DNA of 64,000 bases from Hygrophila difformis. Taxonomy: Eukaryota; Streptophyta; Magnoliopsida; Lamiales; Acanthaceae. The position numbers were made by a program, and so were the translations under genes. The notes under the pieces were generated by a model. The model made no database searches. It worked only from the letters and a program-made list of their open reading frames with translations, and was not told the origin of the DNA. Each line of letters begins with the position of its first letter. Within the stretch, counting starts at the first letter, position 1. Below, piece after piece: positions 12,688 through 25,240 of the stretch. Location of the stretch: positions 28,513,977 through 28,577,976 of the forward strand of contig JAOANR010000012.1 of assembly GCA_030278955.1 (NCBI GenBank). Reading direction: 5' to 3'.

Positions 12688-13970
12688 CGAGTGCGTTATG
12701 GTAATGTGGTGTTGGAATGTTGCCTCAATTTCTATGTATAGGGGACAAAGAATATTGTGACCGAGGATGAGGACAAGAATGAAGAGGTAAGCATTTACTG
12801 GCGTGGGTCTCATTTTTTCTGTGAGTACTAGATTAGTATTTCTAGTTCATTGAAGTTGTATAGGAGTAAGCATACTGTGGCATTGATTTTAAATCTCAGT
12901 GTTGGTTATTGTATGATATATACACTGAAGCAGGATATGTCTGATGAATCTGCGCAGGAGGAGGAGTTTAAGGACGAGGACACCGAGTCGGAGGACGAGG
13001 AGAGGGTTCAGATTGACGAAAGAACCGCCTCATCCTCCGACGAAGAGTATAGAGTCCCGTACCCAGCGAGGGCCGACGACAATTATGATCCGAATGTTTA
13101 TTGGTCTGAGTCAGGGGTAGAATCAGCGGAGGCCGCGGATGTTGGCCGGCCAGAAGAGGAATCAACAAAAGGTGGCAAGCGAGGCAAAGGTACAGATGTT
13201 GAAACAAGTGTTGGGCCATCTCATGAGGAGGTGGCAATTGCGGTCGAGGGATTGTTATACCTCTCGAACGCTAAACCGTCACAATATGATCCCCTTACAA
13301 TTAATACGATGTATACAGCTGTGCAAGGGAAAAAACGCAAACCGGATTCCGACCGCCGCAAGTCGGAGGACACACGTGTGGTGCGACAGCGTACAGACCG
13401 ACAGTCAGATTTGGGTGATCCGGAAGTTGAGCCTCTTGAAAAAAGCTCAAAAACCATAAAGATGAGGCCTAAAGAATTGGTGGGAAAGAAACAGCCGGTA
13501 TGTCTCACATCGGTAGTGTTGTATTCTGTAGGTTTGTTTGTGGTGTACCAAAGCTTAACAGTTGTATCATGCAGGGTGTACGCGACAGGGAGCGTGAAAT
13601 AAGGATGAAGTATGTGGGGCGAAGGGATTACAGGGGCAAGGATCTTCTATCAGAAGCCGAGAGAGAGGTGCTGGAGGAGTTCATCGATGACGTCGATGGG
13701 AGGTATGTTCATCCTTTGTGGTATATTTCATAAAAGACTGTGGCATTTTTCTTCCTTCTTTGTGGTATACTGACTGATAATTCCAATAGGGGCTTTGTAT
13801 GGACCCAGGGCATATACGTTGTTTTACCTACAAGCGTGTTGTCTCTCCTTTTCGACCAGGCTGTATGCAATGATCTGGTGGGAAGCTACATTGCACTGAT
13901 TTGTAGTGATCGTTTTAAGAGAGTCGATGGTATTCCCACTAGAGTTGGGTACATCAGTGCATATACAACG
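11491..13970 (+). pseudogene. MULE-borne Ulp1-protease-type gene, catalytic end missing
   Basis: Predicted exons: 11491-12246, 12366-12497, 12545-12601, 12742-12786, 12934-13497, 13575-13702, 13790-13970. All have GT-AG borders and compatible phase. A splice acceptor just before the ATG (11480) implies a non-coding 5' exon. Regions in order: a lysine/serine/glutamate-rich basic N-terminus (about 1-50); a globular domain with FVLGNG...VVLGLPHKG like the DUF1985-type region of plant Ulp1-family TE proteins; a short exon ending a W/F-rich helix; a long acidic, charged linker; then a segment (about GFVWTQGIYVVLP) resembling the region before a C48 (Ulp1) catalytic core. No His-Asp-Cys core follows, because sequence from about 13971 runs into the truncated transposase. 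The family assignment is by eye. Confidence 0.55.
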
Positions 13971-14029
13971 GTATGGTGTTTTGACTTGTTTGGTGTTCCC
14001 GTTTGTGCATTATATAATGTTGTTAACAG

Positions 14030-14139
14030 ATCCAGTTTTAAACCCATCGATGCCAATACTGAACCCTTCCACTTGTTTTTAATATGCGTGCCATCCATCT
14101 CAATAAGCCGCCGACATCCAGTTTTAAACCCATCGATGC
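14030..14139. repeat. 24-bp direct repeat at internal deletion scar
   Basis: ATCCAGTTTTAAACCCATCG followed by ATGC occurs at 14030-14053 and 14116-14139. It lies exactly where the Ulp1-type gene and the transposase both lose their C-terminal halves. Read on the minus strand, the second copy repeats the transposase's ...DGFKTG codons out of frame. Confidence 0.75.
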
Positions 14140-15519
14140 AGGCTGCGATTGCTATAAAAACTCTCCTAAACTTTCCGGTATCTTCGTGCACTTCCAAATC
14201 AGCTATGCTTCCTGGGTTCGACGCAACCAACCTGTTGCAAAATACACGAATCTTGTCAAAAGAGTAGTAATCGTCTCCATGCAATTCTTTCATTGCAACC
14301 TCCCTTCCATTCCAGGCCGTGCGGTAGCTAATTTCGACTTTGAAAGCTGCGTGTATTTGATCCACCGCCCTATTCGGTTCGTAGTTAGGATCCCGCCTCA
14401 ACTTCTCCTTTATGAATGCGGCAACCCATGGAGCATTCGCCTTAGGATGTTTCATTGACTGGAGATTATTTACGCCACATGTATGAGTCAAAGTGCATGT
14501 GCGGATGGCAAAGGACTTGTCCGACTTGTGGTGTGATGCATACACCCGCCATCCACAACCTTCCATGGAACATTTCACAAGAATTTTCTTCGTATGGTTA
14601 ATCACATAGTAGTATTGACGCCGAACAGCAATACAATGATTTTTCAGCACCATGCGGAAGTGTTCCGCATCCTTAAACCTCTGTCCTTTTCCTTTTATTG
14701 CATCGGCCCATAGCAGTCTCATATCTTCGTTGTCTTCCCCTATATCGTCAACGATTTCCTCCTCCGCTTCATTGTCCGACCTGGGGTACACAATATAACC
14801 CTCAATAACACCATCGCCATGTACAGACAATACCAATCTTATGCATGAACAAAACCAGACATTGCACTTATGGGACACATACAAGATCGTTCCCTGCATC
14901 ACCAAATACTACATTGCTCTATGCAAAACACCATAATATATAAATGGCCAACACAACAATTGCATAAGTGGTATACACTACTGTAGTCATTCCTCGATTA
15001 TGATCCACCACATTTCTAAAACCATGTTTCATTTACTGCATACGTCCCAACACTCCTATCATTTGCATACGCAGCACAAGTAATCATTTACTCAATAAGA
15101 ATCCATTTCTGCTAACCAATACAATACCAATGTGCGATAAAAATACTAAATACCAGTGTCTAGCATTCTAATACCATTGTGTAGCTTGTTTAACACAACA
15201 TTAACCTCTGTCCCTCGTTTGCAGCTTCCCTGTGCATCAACCTCAGCTTTCCGAAAGCTTGACCCTTTGCTCGATTCAAACAGAACATTCTTCTTATATC
15301 TTCAGGGAACAGGATCTCCATCGTGCAGTCCCCGTCGGGCACCTCAAAAAGCAAGCTCATCGTCGTTGGAGATACGTCCGCCCATTTCTCCGCCAACTTT
15401 GCAAACAAATCAGCCACAAGGTTGTCGTCCCTTACCCGTACAAGATGAACCTCGGAGTTGTATTCACAGGATAACATCATCTCAATCCCGTTTCCTACGC
15501 CTTCCATGCCGCTCGCCAT
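14032..15519 (-). pseudogene. MuDRA-like transposase, truncated at the DDE domain
   Basis: Exon 1 (15519-15206, ATG at 15519) encodes the N-terminal PB1-like region typical of plant MULE transposases (..SLLFEVPDGDCTMEI..). Exon 2 starts after an acceptor at 14894-14896 and runs to about 14054. It contains an acidic spacer, then the MuDR DNA-binding domain with F..K..C..GC.W.V.AS..K......I.....HTC spacing, then ...YRTAWNGREVA and LIEMDGTHIKNKWKG, which carries the first catalytic Asp. The rest of the DDE domain and the C-terminal zinc finger are missing. After that the frame runs into antisense Ulp1-gene sequence. No activity is expected from this copy. Confidence 0.8.
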
Positions 15520-16479
15520 TCCCCTTCCGTTCCGACGTTGTGCGTTCGCAAAACTCTAATCCAGCTTGAAACCCTTACCCAAAACCCTTCCCTTCACCTT
15601 CTCGTCGTCCCCTCCAGCATAAACACCTTCGAACCCTAAACTCTACAAACCCTCCTCGTCGCACGGTCGCCCTTCTCGGAAACCCTTCGATTCTTCCAAA
15701 ATCCGCAACCAACGACGAGGAGTGAAGCCCTCCGACGATGAGGAAACCCTGCCGGTGTTCTCTTCTACGGACCGGCGTGCGCGGACGATGATGAAACCTC
15801 CGATGAAGCTTCCCCAAAAATCGCCCTGCCCAGAACACCTTTTTCTCCACCGCTTGCCCGCTCCCCTTCCCACTTTCGATTTTCTCACATGTTTTAGCCA
15901 CCTCGTATGAGTTTTCCGCCAACTTTGCATGTCACATCACCTGCAAAAAGTGGGGGTATTTTAGACATTTCCCAATTACATTATGTTTTGCTTTTAGTTT
16001 AATGACTGAGGTACTGAAGTGGAAGGTATTTTACACTTGGGTACTAATACATATGAAGAATGGTATGCTGGTACTGATCTTACATAACTTTTCCCTTGGG
16101 GTATTAAACTCTCAAAACCCCCTTTAGAATCCCTAAATTAATGAATTTTAAAAACCCACCAAACCCTTTAGATTCTACTTTCTATGGTTGAACTGAAATG
16201 ATTACAATCTCACACATTTTCTTGATTGTTGGCCATTCTCTCTGATCACAAATTATTTGATAGATTTTCAAATTAAATAAGACACAAATTTACAAACCAC
16301 TCCGATGAAAGAATCAAAATTCTGTTAAACTAGTAAGTAACCCGTCGAGACTCGACATGTATAACTATATATTTTATATATAATGTATACATTTATATCA
16401 TATGAAACTAATAGAGAATATATGATAATTATAATTTAATTATTTTTAAAGCTAATAGAGATATCATATTAAACCGTCT

Positions 16480-18668
16480 TCTTGTAGTTTCTTGTATTAT
16501 CTTGAATTAATTCATCTTAACTACATATATATTCTGAGTCTCATTTTGCTAGTGACACAAGATATCGCAACATATAGTTGTTTATTGCTAAAAACTGGTT
16601 TTGGAAGATAAAGTTCAACCTTCTTTAATGATTGATATTGATTGTCTTTATATTCATAGCAAAACAAACTGGGAATGTGAATTGTCTCATCTGAAATCAA
16701 ATGGAAAATTTGGTTAAATCAGACGGGCTTATAATCATTCTACCAATCAAGAATTTCTACTTTCATGGTTTCCCAAAATTAGTTTAACCTCAATTATATG
16801 ATTTCGCATCTTGGTTACTATCAAATATCAACCTGCTTCCAATGCATAATTTATTTGATGGATCTATATACCTAAAAAGGATGACTATACAACCCTCATT
16901 TTACTTTATTTTATGATTCAGTAGTTCTGAACACTTGACCGTGTTTAGATATTATGATGAAAATATTTCATTGTCATTATCCATGCTTTCATCCTCTTGA
17001 CAAATCCTCTTGACAAATATTTTAGAACTGCGATATACATTTTCATTTGCAGACATACATTCCATAATGTTATCATTAATTGTATCAACCCATCTCATTG
17101 AAAGGGGCTAGTATAACACATATCTTTAAAAATTTCTATAGTTGAAGTGATGCAGTTTATATTTGAATATGTACACTAAAAAAAATGCTATATAAGATCA
17201 CCCGTATAGTTTATAAGAATATTATCCGTAAATGTCACATCTAACTACTTCTCCAAGATCAATACCGATTTTACCATCACCTACATCAAGTATCAATATT
17301 GCAGTTTATATATATATATATATAAATTTCATTGTAAACAACATTTCTTGTATTATCTTGAGTTAATCCATCTTAATTAGTAAATATTAATACTTTGATT
17401 CCTCTATTGCTAGTGACACGAGATATCACAATATATAATTGTAGAAAGCTAAAAATCGGTTTTGAAAAATAGAGTTCAACCTTGTTTAAATATTGACTTT
17501 GACTTTTGTTTATAATCATAGTAAACCAAAGTGGGAATTTTCTCCTTTAAAATCGAAAGAGAATTTGGTTAAATCCGACAGGCTTATAATCATTCTATCA
17601 AGAATTTTTTATTTTCATGGTTTCCCAAAATTACTTAGCCTTAAATGTATGGTTCCACATCTTGTTTACTATCAACGTGTTTTCATTGCATAATTTATTT
17701 GATGGATCTATATTCCTAAGAAGCATGACTATGCAGTCATCCTTCAACTTTATTTCATAATTCGGTAATCCTGAAGCTTGATCATACTTTGATATTCCGG
17801 TGAAAATATTTCATCGTCATCATCTTGACAAATATTGTTAGAACTGAGATAAATCTTTTTATTTGCAGACATACGTTCCATGATGTAATAATTGATCGTA
17901 TCAATATCTCATTTGTAGGGGCTAGTCTAGCAACATCTTTAAAAATATCTGGATTTGAAGTGGTACAATTTATATTTATATATATAATCTCAACAATTGT
18001 CGACCCGTAGAGTTCATAAAAAAATCATCTTGAAATGTCAGACCTGATTGTACATCTCCAGATCAATACCAGTTTTACCAATTACCATCATCTGCATGAA
18101 GTATTCATTTTGCAATTTTTTTTGGCATATATGAATTTCATTGTAGACAACATTTCTTATTGTATCTTGAGTTAATCCATCTTAATTGCATATTAATGCT
18201 TCGAGTCCCCTCTAAAAACCGGTTCTAGAAGATAGAGTCCAACATTTTTTAAAGGTTGACAATAACTTCTATTTATAGTCATAGCAAAACAAACTGCGAG
18301 TGAGAATTTTCTCCTCTGAAATCAAACGGGAAATTTGATTAAATCAGATGGGCTCATAATCATTATACCACTCAAGAATTTTCATCCCAAACAATGAGCT
18401 TTGTTTTAATTAGAAGAGTGGTTAAATAATTTTCCGGGGTAATTTTTTTATAGGGAGAATTCTCATCACAATTTAATGGAATACCAAATCTAGAATGTGC
18501 GGTCCTACCTCTTGGAAGAAGTAGTGATGCTATTTCACTGGATGCTACAAGCAATATAATATCATGCCTCCACGAAGGGCTGAACATAATGGTTTTCAGA
18601 TAAATGTATTGCCAGTTCCACCACGTAAAGAAAAAAGAATCCACATCACCACTATCAACTGCAGACAT
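16480..18668 (-). pseudogene. decayed Helitron PIF1-type helicase with triplicated C-terminal part
   Basis: Minus-strand sequence at 18668-18430 resembles the helicase ATPase region: ..VASSEIASLLLPRGRTAHSRFGIPL.. is a near match to the Helitron helicase block after Walker A, in a frame otherwise broken. Downstream, three diverged direct repeats (about 18400-18145, 17950-17340, 17150-16480) each encode a piece like the helicase C-terminus (SDLTKF..., FPVCFAMNIK, ...). All have stops and frameshifts. The three blocks share the words CATCTTAA, AGATATC(A/G)CAA(C/T)ATATA and GGTTTCCCAAAATTA in the same order. Confidence 0.65.
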
Positions 18669-19173
18669 TATCTTATTATAAATATTCTTTGCTCATCAAT
18701 CAACAAAGGTAATAGCTTAGTATGATATGTCATCATTTTTTTTTATTATAATATGACTCTTCTAGTATTAGTAGATTCTCGGTTTCAGACATTAAAACTT
18801 TATCCGGTACCAGCATTCCAGAGAAAAGTTTCAAACTTATAGAATTTGCAGCAATTTAGCTTTTTAATTTTTAACAAAGCTAGGTTTTTTATTTGTTCTT
18901 CTGTCAATTGCAAATCTGTTAAACACAGATTAATAAATTCTTCCTTAAAAAATTAAATAAATTTAATTTTCCTTCTTTATTTAATAATGGATATATCCGC
19001 ACTCCAATAACTCTTTATACACCCCATTATTTTATTTATAATATTTCTACGGAAATAGATAATTTATTGCAAAACCAATTATTCAAGTAATATGAATTTT
19101 TACAATTTCCTTAATAATTATAAATGTTTTGTATATTTTTTAATATAATAAAATATAAATAAATTTCATATTA

Positions 19174-19405
19174 CTACCTCTGTATTCAAATGTTGTTGGC
19201 ATTTCTAAATGTGTTTCTATTCATACACATACTTTCACTTAAAGTTTTATCATAGTTATACAAGTTAAAATATAGTCAAGTGAGATATTGTTAGATTCGT
19301 TTCGTCGTGTAGTTTTTAAATATCGAACTTTTAGTTATTTTACGTGTACTGAACTTGAGTTATTTATGATTTAAATATCGAACTTTTAGTTATTTTACGT
19401 GTACA
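19174..19405. mobile_element. truncated Stowaway-like MITE inside the Helitron
   Basis: It begins TA|CTACCTCTGTATTC and has the family interior in the opposite orientation (CAAGTGAGATATTGTTAGATTCGT). The right end is lost. The block AAATATCGAACTTTTAGTTA + TTTTACGTGTAC is present twice (about 19318 and 19370), a local duplication at the broken end. Confidence 0.6.
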
Positions 19406-19706
19406 ATTAGAATGATATAAGTACATATTAATTATATATAATATATATAAATTGAAATTGGAAATTCTATATATATTTAAAATTCAAAATTTTTCAAATC
19501 TTTTTAAAAGTGAACAATATTGTGGGATTCCGTATAAATTGAAATTTCCATATATTTCAAAAATTGAAAATTTATAATGAATAAATAAATAAATGAGAAA
19601 CTCAAATGAAAAATTAAAAATTGCAAAAATCTACAAAAATTGAAAATTTAAAATGGAGATTAAATGTAGGATATATTGTTCACTAATGGTTTTATTAATA
19701 TATAGA

Positions 19707-20048
19707 TAACCTATCAATCAAAGGAAACATTAACAGCACAAGAAAAATCATCTCCACGCACACATAATACAGAAAACAAATTCCTTTCAGAACAGGTTTC
19801 AAGTATAGCCAACAAACCTATATTTCCCAACACTAAGAAACTAAAAACCAGTTATAAAGTTGGTTTCACTTCGTTCTTCCCAATCCCACCTTCATCTATA
19901 CTTTTCTAAATCCCCCCAAAAGGGGTACTTCAAATTCAGAAAAATAAAAAATTAAAAAATCCTGTCCACTATATATACACAAGTTATATTTTATTTGACA
20001 TATTATTACCATTATATATATATATATATATCAGAAACTTCAAAACAC
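19707..20048. other. 3' flank of the LEUNIG-type gene
   Basis: This holds the 3' UTR and terminator region of the minus-strand corepressor gene. A (TA)n tract lies at about 20013-20030. No other feature is seen. Confidence 0.4.
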
Positions 20049-23000
20049 TCATTTCCAGAGCTTCACAGTCCTGTCATGACTAGCAGAAGCAATCAGGCCC
20101 TCCCCTGTCCCCATTGACACCGCCAGCGAAGCAATCAATCCTTCGTGCGCCCCTGACACCGTCATCTTAGCATTCTCAGCCATGTTCCAAACCTCCAGCG
20201 ACTGTAAATACCTCATTGGTAAGTATTTGTTCTGTCCTAGTGAAAGTGTATGAAAAATTTAAAATGAGATGCTACTTGCCTGGTAGCAGCCAATAATCAG
20301 CAATGAAGAATAAGTGGGATGGAAGACACAGGAATGGAATTTGTTTCCGTTGCAGCTGAGCTCATGCAAACACTCCCCTTCACTGCTCCCGGACCTCATT
20401 GACCACACTCTCACCGAGTCATCACTGACTGATGCCAAGAGCTCGCCCGAAGGGTCCCAGCATATGGAGTGGACAGTTGATGTGTGACCCTGTAGCAAAA
20501 AGGTGGCCATCAAATACGCAGTTGGAAGTTCTATGTGCTTGATGTAAAATTCACCATGGACAGTAAACATCCATATGCACTAATACACAAGTAGTTCATG
20601 AAACAAATTTGGAAGTTTTGTTGCAGTTTACATATGATTATACATAAACCATGGAAAAAGAGCTAATCAGATTCAGAAATCAAGAATACTGAAAGATGGG
20701 AAAACAGACCTTCAAAGAATGACGACAGGTCTGCGCGTCTGCATCAAGTACTGACACAATGTTATCAGAAGCCGCTGCAAGGTATCTTCCAAGACGGGGT
20801 TGGAATCGCACCTGGGTTGTGCCACCCTAATCCAATCAAAAACCAAAAAGACATAAAACCATCAATATCTTTCTCTGATGTCATCAACATAGATCTCAGA
20901 CACTCTTGGAAACTTATTTCTTTTACCTTGGAAACTCTTGTGCAGCTACCATTGTTAATACTCCAGTAACGTATCTCTCCATTGTCATCACAGGAGCAGA
21001 TGATATCCTCCTTGGTGGGATGGAAATCCAACGACGTCACACATGCTGAATGTCCGGTGAATGTACGGAGTGAATAATTATGCTGTAATAAATGTATGAA
21101 TAATCAGAACTTTTAGATAAAAAGTAATTTACATATTAAAGATGCACACAAAGTAGCAATGTTCCATGGACAACTGTTGATTACAGAACTTTTAGCTAGC
21201 TATTCAGATTAACATGGTGAATCACAGAACATATTGGGTTTGGGGGGTATCTAGTGATATGCAGAACCAGCAGAAAATTCAGAAAGAAAACACAAAAGTA
21301 CTGCTAAGTTAACGATTTTCAGTCAAAATAACAAATATAAATGTGAATGAAGGCATGGAGAAAAGATAAGTGCAATGCAACAAAAAAGCTATCAGAAACA
21401 ACAAAGAAACATGAAAAGGAATCACAATTGCACAGCCAAAAGGTACAGAACAGTGGTTTCTCCAATAATATGACTAATCATTTAAATTATTGTTTCTATG
21501 AAACATCAAACATGTCATAATTAAAATGTTATAGAGTTGAAATTATTGGCAAGGATATACTGCAGAATAAAACAAGAATACTGAATAAGATAGAAGTATT
21601 ATCGACTAACATTATCTGCATCCCAGACTCTGACAGTTTTGTCAAAAGATGATGTGGCAAGGCGTGCCATACTAGGACTGAAACGAACATCTGTAATAAG
21701 TGATGCGTGTTCTTCAAGAGTGTACTTTTGCTTTAGAGTGTCAGTGTACCACAAAACAACCTGCATTGCATAAAGAATCATTCTAAGCAAAACTGGAGCT
21801 AACGTCCGAATAAGAAACACTGTTACACCCAAGACTAATACAAACCTTCTTGTCATGATCACCAGTTGCAAGTAGCTTTCCATCTGATGAGAAGTGGCAA
21901 CACACAACTTTATTAGAGCTAGCCCGAACGGAATTCACTTCTGTAAATGAAAACGATCCTGGAAAACAAAGACGTTATATTAATCACACACACACAATTT
22001 TATTTTTCAAACCAGAAAAGATTCAAAATTCTTTGAAACCTCAAAGCTAGAAAAATTACTAAAAAACTTAACGTTTAAGAATGATCAAAATGTGATTGCG
22101 CGGAAAATATTCTTTTAACAACTACACAGAACTTGTAATAGCCTTGTATGAGGGTTGTTATTAAATGAAATTACCACATATCCTCTACTGGAACCTAAAC
22201 TAAGGTTGCAATACAAGCATCATGGCATCATTACACGATCCATATGTAAAGAGTGGAAAGGTAAATCAATCCCGTAATTTGAGTAGATTAAAGTGTCCTT
22301 ATATGGAGTGCAAATTATGGAAATCATAAATGGCACTCAAGAACAGGGAATGAAATTTACTTGCCTTTGCTAGAATCCATACCACGTCCAACATCATCAC
22401 GGATATCGGCGTCATCATGGGACAAAAATGATTCAACGTTGTCTTCAACATCATCCATTAATTGATCCATATCAGCTGATGCAAACTTTTTATCATCCCA
22501 CTACCATAAGGTGGTGTTAGTGAAAAATTGTGCCTGGAAAGCATGCTTATAATCACTGAAGAAAAAAGAGAATTATTCTCACCAATTGATTTGATGGTGA
22601 TTTGAGAGTGCCGCTGCTGTCAGATCCAAATGTCACCAGCGGCTTTGAAGAAGTGGCACCATGCTGCAAAGCGGGCATTGTTACGTCTCCAGCAGTATGA
22701 GTTGAGGGTGTTGATGGGGCTGAACTTGGAGATGGACCAGCAGTATTGGGAGTTCCAGAGCTATTAGCTGGGCCAGAAGATGATGCAGCATGCCTTCTCT
22801 TTCTTCCATTCTGATTTTTTGAACTCTAAAAAATGTATGAAACCAGAAAGGTAGAACCCTACTTTACCATCATATTTGAAATTCATAAGTGCAAAATCAC
22901 ATTTGACTAAAGTGACAGCATCAAAACCAATACACATGGAGGGATCAAGAAAAATGTTAATGTTTAGATGAAGCAAAGCTAGAAAGGTTAAATCTATATC

Positions 23001-25202
23001 AAACAAGGCAGGCAAAACACGCATATTCCAATAATATGGAAAATAACAGACCTGTTCATTTCCATGGAAGGAATTTGACATGCTACCATCACCAGTTATG
23101 TGGCCTGTACCCATAATTTTATCTTGTAAGAGTATTTGATTTGTACTCTGAGGCTGCTGGCCAGAGAGGACAAGCTGCTGAATCTGCTGTTGTTGTGATT
23201 GACTACTGCCTTGCGATTGTTTCTGCTGCTGCAGTTGTGCAAATTTTAACTATACAGCAGGCAAAACAAAGTAGTTCAAATGGATAGGACTTGATTAAAT
23301 TGCATCGTAGAAGAGTAAAAGTGCCAAATTTCAGTTATAAAACCAGAATCTGAATGGGGATATACCTTCATTAAATACTCTGGATCTGACCGAGATAAAA
23401 CTGGGCCGCCAGCTTGCAAAGGGGATGTAATATTAGGAACTAGACTGTCAACAGGATTAGGGAGCCCATCTTTCCCCATTGTTAAACTTTGGTTGTTGTA
23501 AAGCATTCTGAGTTTTCTGCTCTCAATATCGTTCACAGAAGGGGAAGTCAAACTCTGCTGGGCAAGTATAAGCTGTTGTTGGTGCTGAGATGTTAGCATC
23601 TGCAGTTGATGTAAGGCCTGATGACCTGGCATCATTGACTTGGCCTGATGGCCTACTCCTGAGCGGAACTGATCAATACCCTACGAGAAATCAGGAAAGA
23701 AATAGGTTAACTGCACATGAAGATATTTGTCCGAGGCATAACCAAGATGCAATCATTAACTAGATTTAACAAAAGCCTCAAGTACAGATATGTATGTAAA
23801 TCCAGAGCTTTAGCACAACTTCGCTTGGTACAGAAATATACATATGCAGTCACATTACTTAAATATAATTTATACATATTTGCCACAAATGAGAACTGTT
23901 CATTTGTTGCAACACATTCTATATGGCTAAATTAATATTTCAATCAAGTAGACAACTTAAAAATGTGTACTCTGAATCTCAGATAGAAGGATTAGATAGG
24001 TGGATTGGATTAAAATGGCACTTCAAATATAAAACACTGCGTTCTGCACAAAGACTCACGTGTGCATAATATTTCCATGGTGTATAGCATACTAAAATGC
24101 CAGGATATGCAAGGAAATAACAATACTCACAAATGTTGCATAGGAGCCAAATATAATATACAAAGGTTTAAACGGAATACAAAGCCATATAATATTCTTA
24201 CCATTAATGGCAATCCTTTCAATGTCAAATTGTTCCCAACTTGATTGTGTGCCCCTAAAGCAAGACAAACAGTTTTAAATAAACCATATCACATAAGAAA
24301 AACATTTAAAAATCTATTAGCTCCTGGAACAAATAGCATAACTATGTTGAAACTTCGTCCATGAAGTCAGATTAGGAGTGATGTGTCATAAAATAAAATA
24401 AAATATAAAATCAATTGCAGCCAAAGAATGGGTATAAACATGTACCGGGTACTCCAATTAGTGATCCTTCCAGGCCCGGCGCTCTGGCATTCATGATAGG
24501 ATTTATCTCAGGCTTTATGTCCTATCATGATATGAATGTCAAAAAACAGTCACAACATCTACAACCATCAAAATGCAAATAAGAGCAAAAAATAAAAAAA
24601 TAATAACTACTTACAGGTGTAGAGCCTGGGAATTGGTGGTTCCTTCCTTGAGCATGAGGTGCCATTCCAACTGATGTGGCAGGTGACAACTGCCTGGAAA
24701 AGAATTGAAAGTAAAAAAATAAAAAAGGAGAATGTGAATGCACATATATATAGAGGTGTATATCTATCAGTGAGAATTGATGGGAAAAAAAAAATCAATA
24801 TATTTGACTAGAGAATGATTCCCAAGTCTCAACTGATATAAAATAGAAGAAATTAAGAGAACATACCCAGATGGCTGCCCAGGTGATGGAGATGATTTTA
24901 ACATTGAAGCATGATTAGGATCCAAAAGAGGGCTTGTATTATTTCCTAACCTTTGCTGCACAGATATGCTAAAACTGTTAATTACATGCTAAAATAACTC
25001 AAAGATCCATATCCTTCCATGGTCTTACATGCAATCGGTACCTTCATAACTGAATCTTCCAGAGAATCCCTTTGAAGAGGAAGATTTAACTTTTGATCAG
25101 ACATCTTCGCTGCAAGAGCATTTGCAACACCATTTTGTTTTGCAAGAGAATCATTTTCACTCATTCCATTAGTTGTACCATTCACAAGGTGCCCAACCCC
25201 AC

Positions 25203-25240
<38 letters not shown>

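Larger units (their letters stand above)
10407..16121. mobile_element. 5.7-kb Mutator-like element (MULE) carrying a Ulp1-type gene
   Basis: The 9-mer CTTTAGAAT flanks both ends (10398-10406 and 16122-16130). The terminal 21 bp match at about 15 positions when inverted and share GAGTTTAATAC. A further inverted match, CAGTACCAGCATACCAT, lies about 40 bp inward at both ends. Inside are a plus-strand multi-exon gene (11491-13970) and a convergent MuDRA-like transposase (15519-14032, minus). Both are cut off where they meet. The short, degenerate TIRs and Ulp1-type cargo recall the Kaonashi/KIU class of MULEs described in other plants. Confidence 0.8.
16330..19706 (-). mobile_element. 3.4-kb Helitron (termini intact, coding remnants)
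   Basis: On the minus strand the 5' end is A|TCTATATATTAATAAAAC (TC at 19706-19705). The 3' end is a perfect GTCGAG-T-CTCGAC hairpin (16344-16356), ten bases, then CTAG|T (16333-16330). TC...CTRR ends, a sub-terminal hairpin about 10 nt from the end and insertion between A and T are the Helitron hallmarks. The interior holds decayed PIF1-like helicase sequence and part of a MITE. Confidence 0.85.

Noticed and set aside
21959..22364. Canonical GT donor four bases downstream for the LEUNIG-type intron
   Set aside because: It adds GCAA and shifts the frame out of the conserved [15 protein letters not shown] segment, so the GC donor is preferred.
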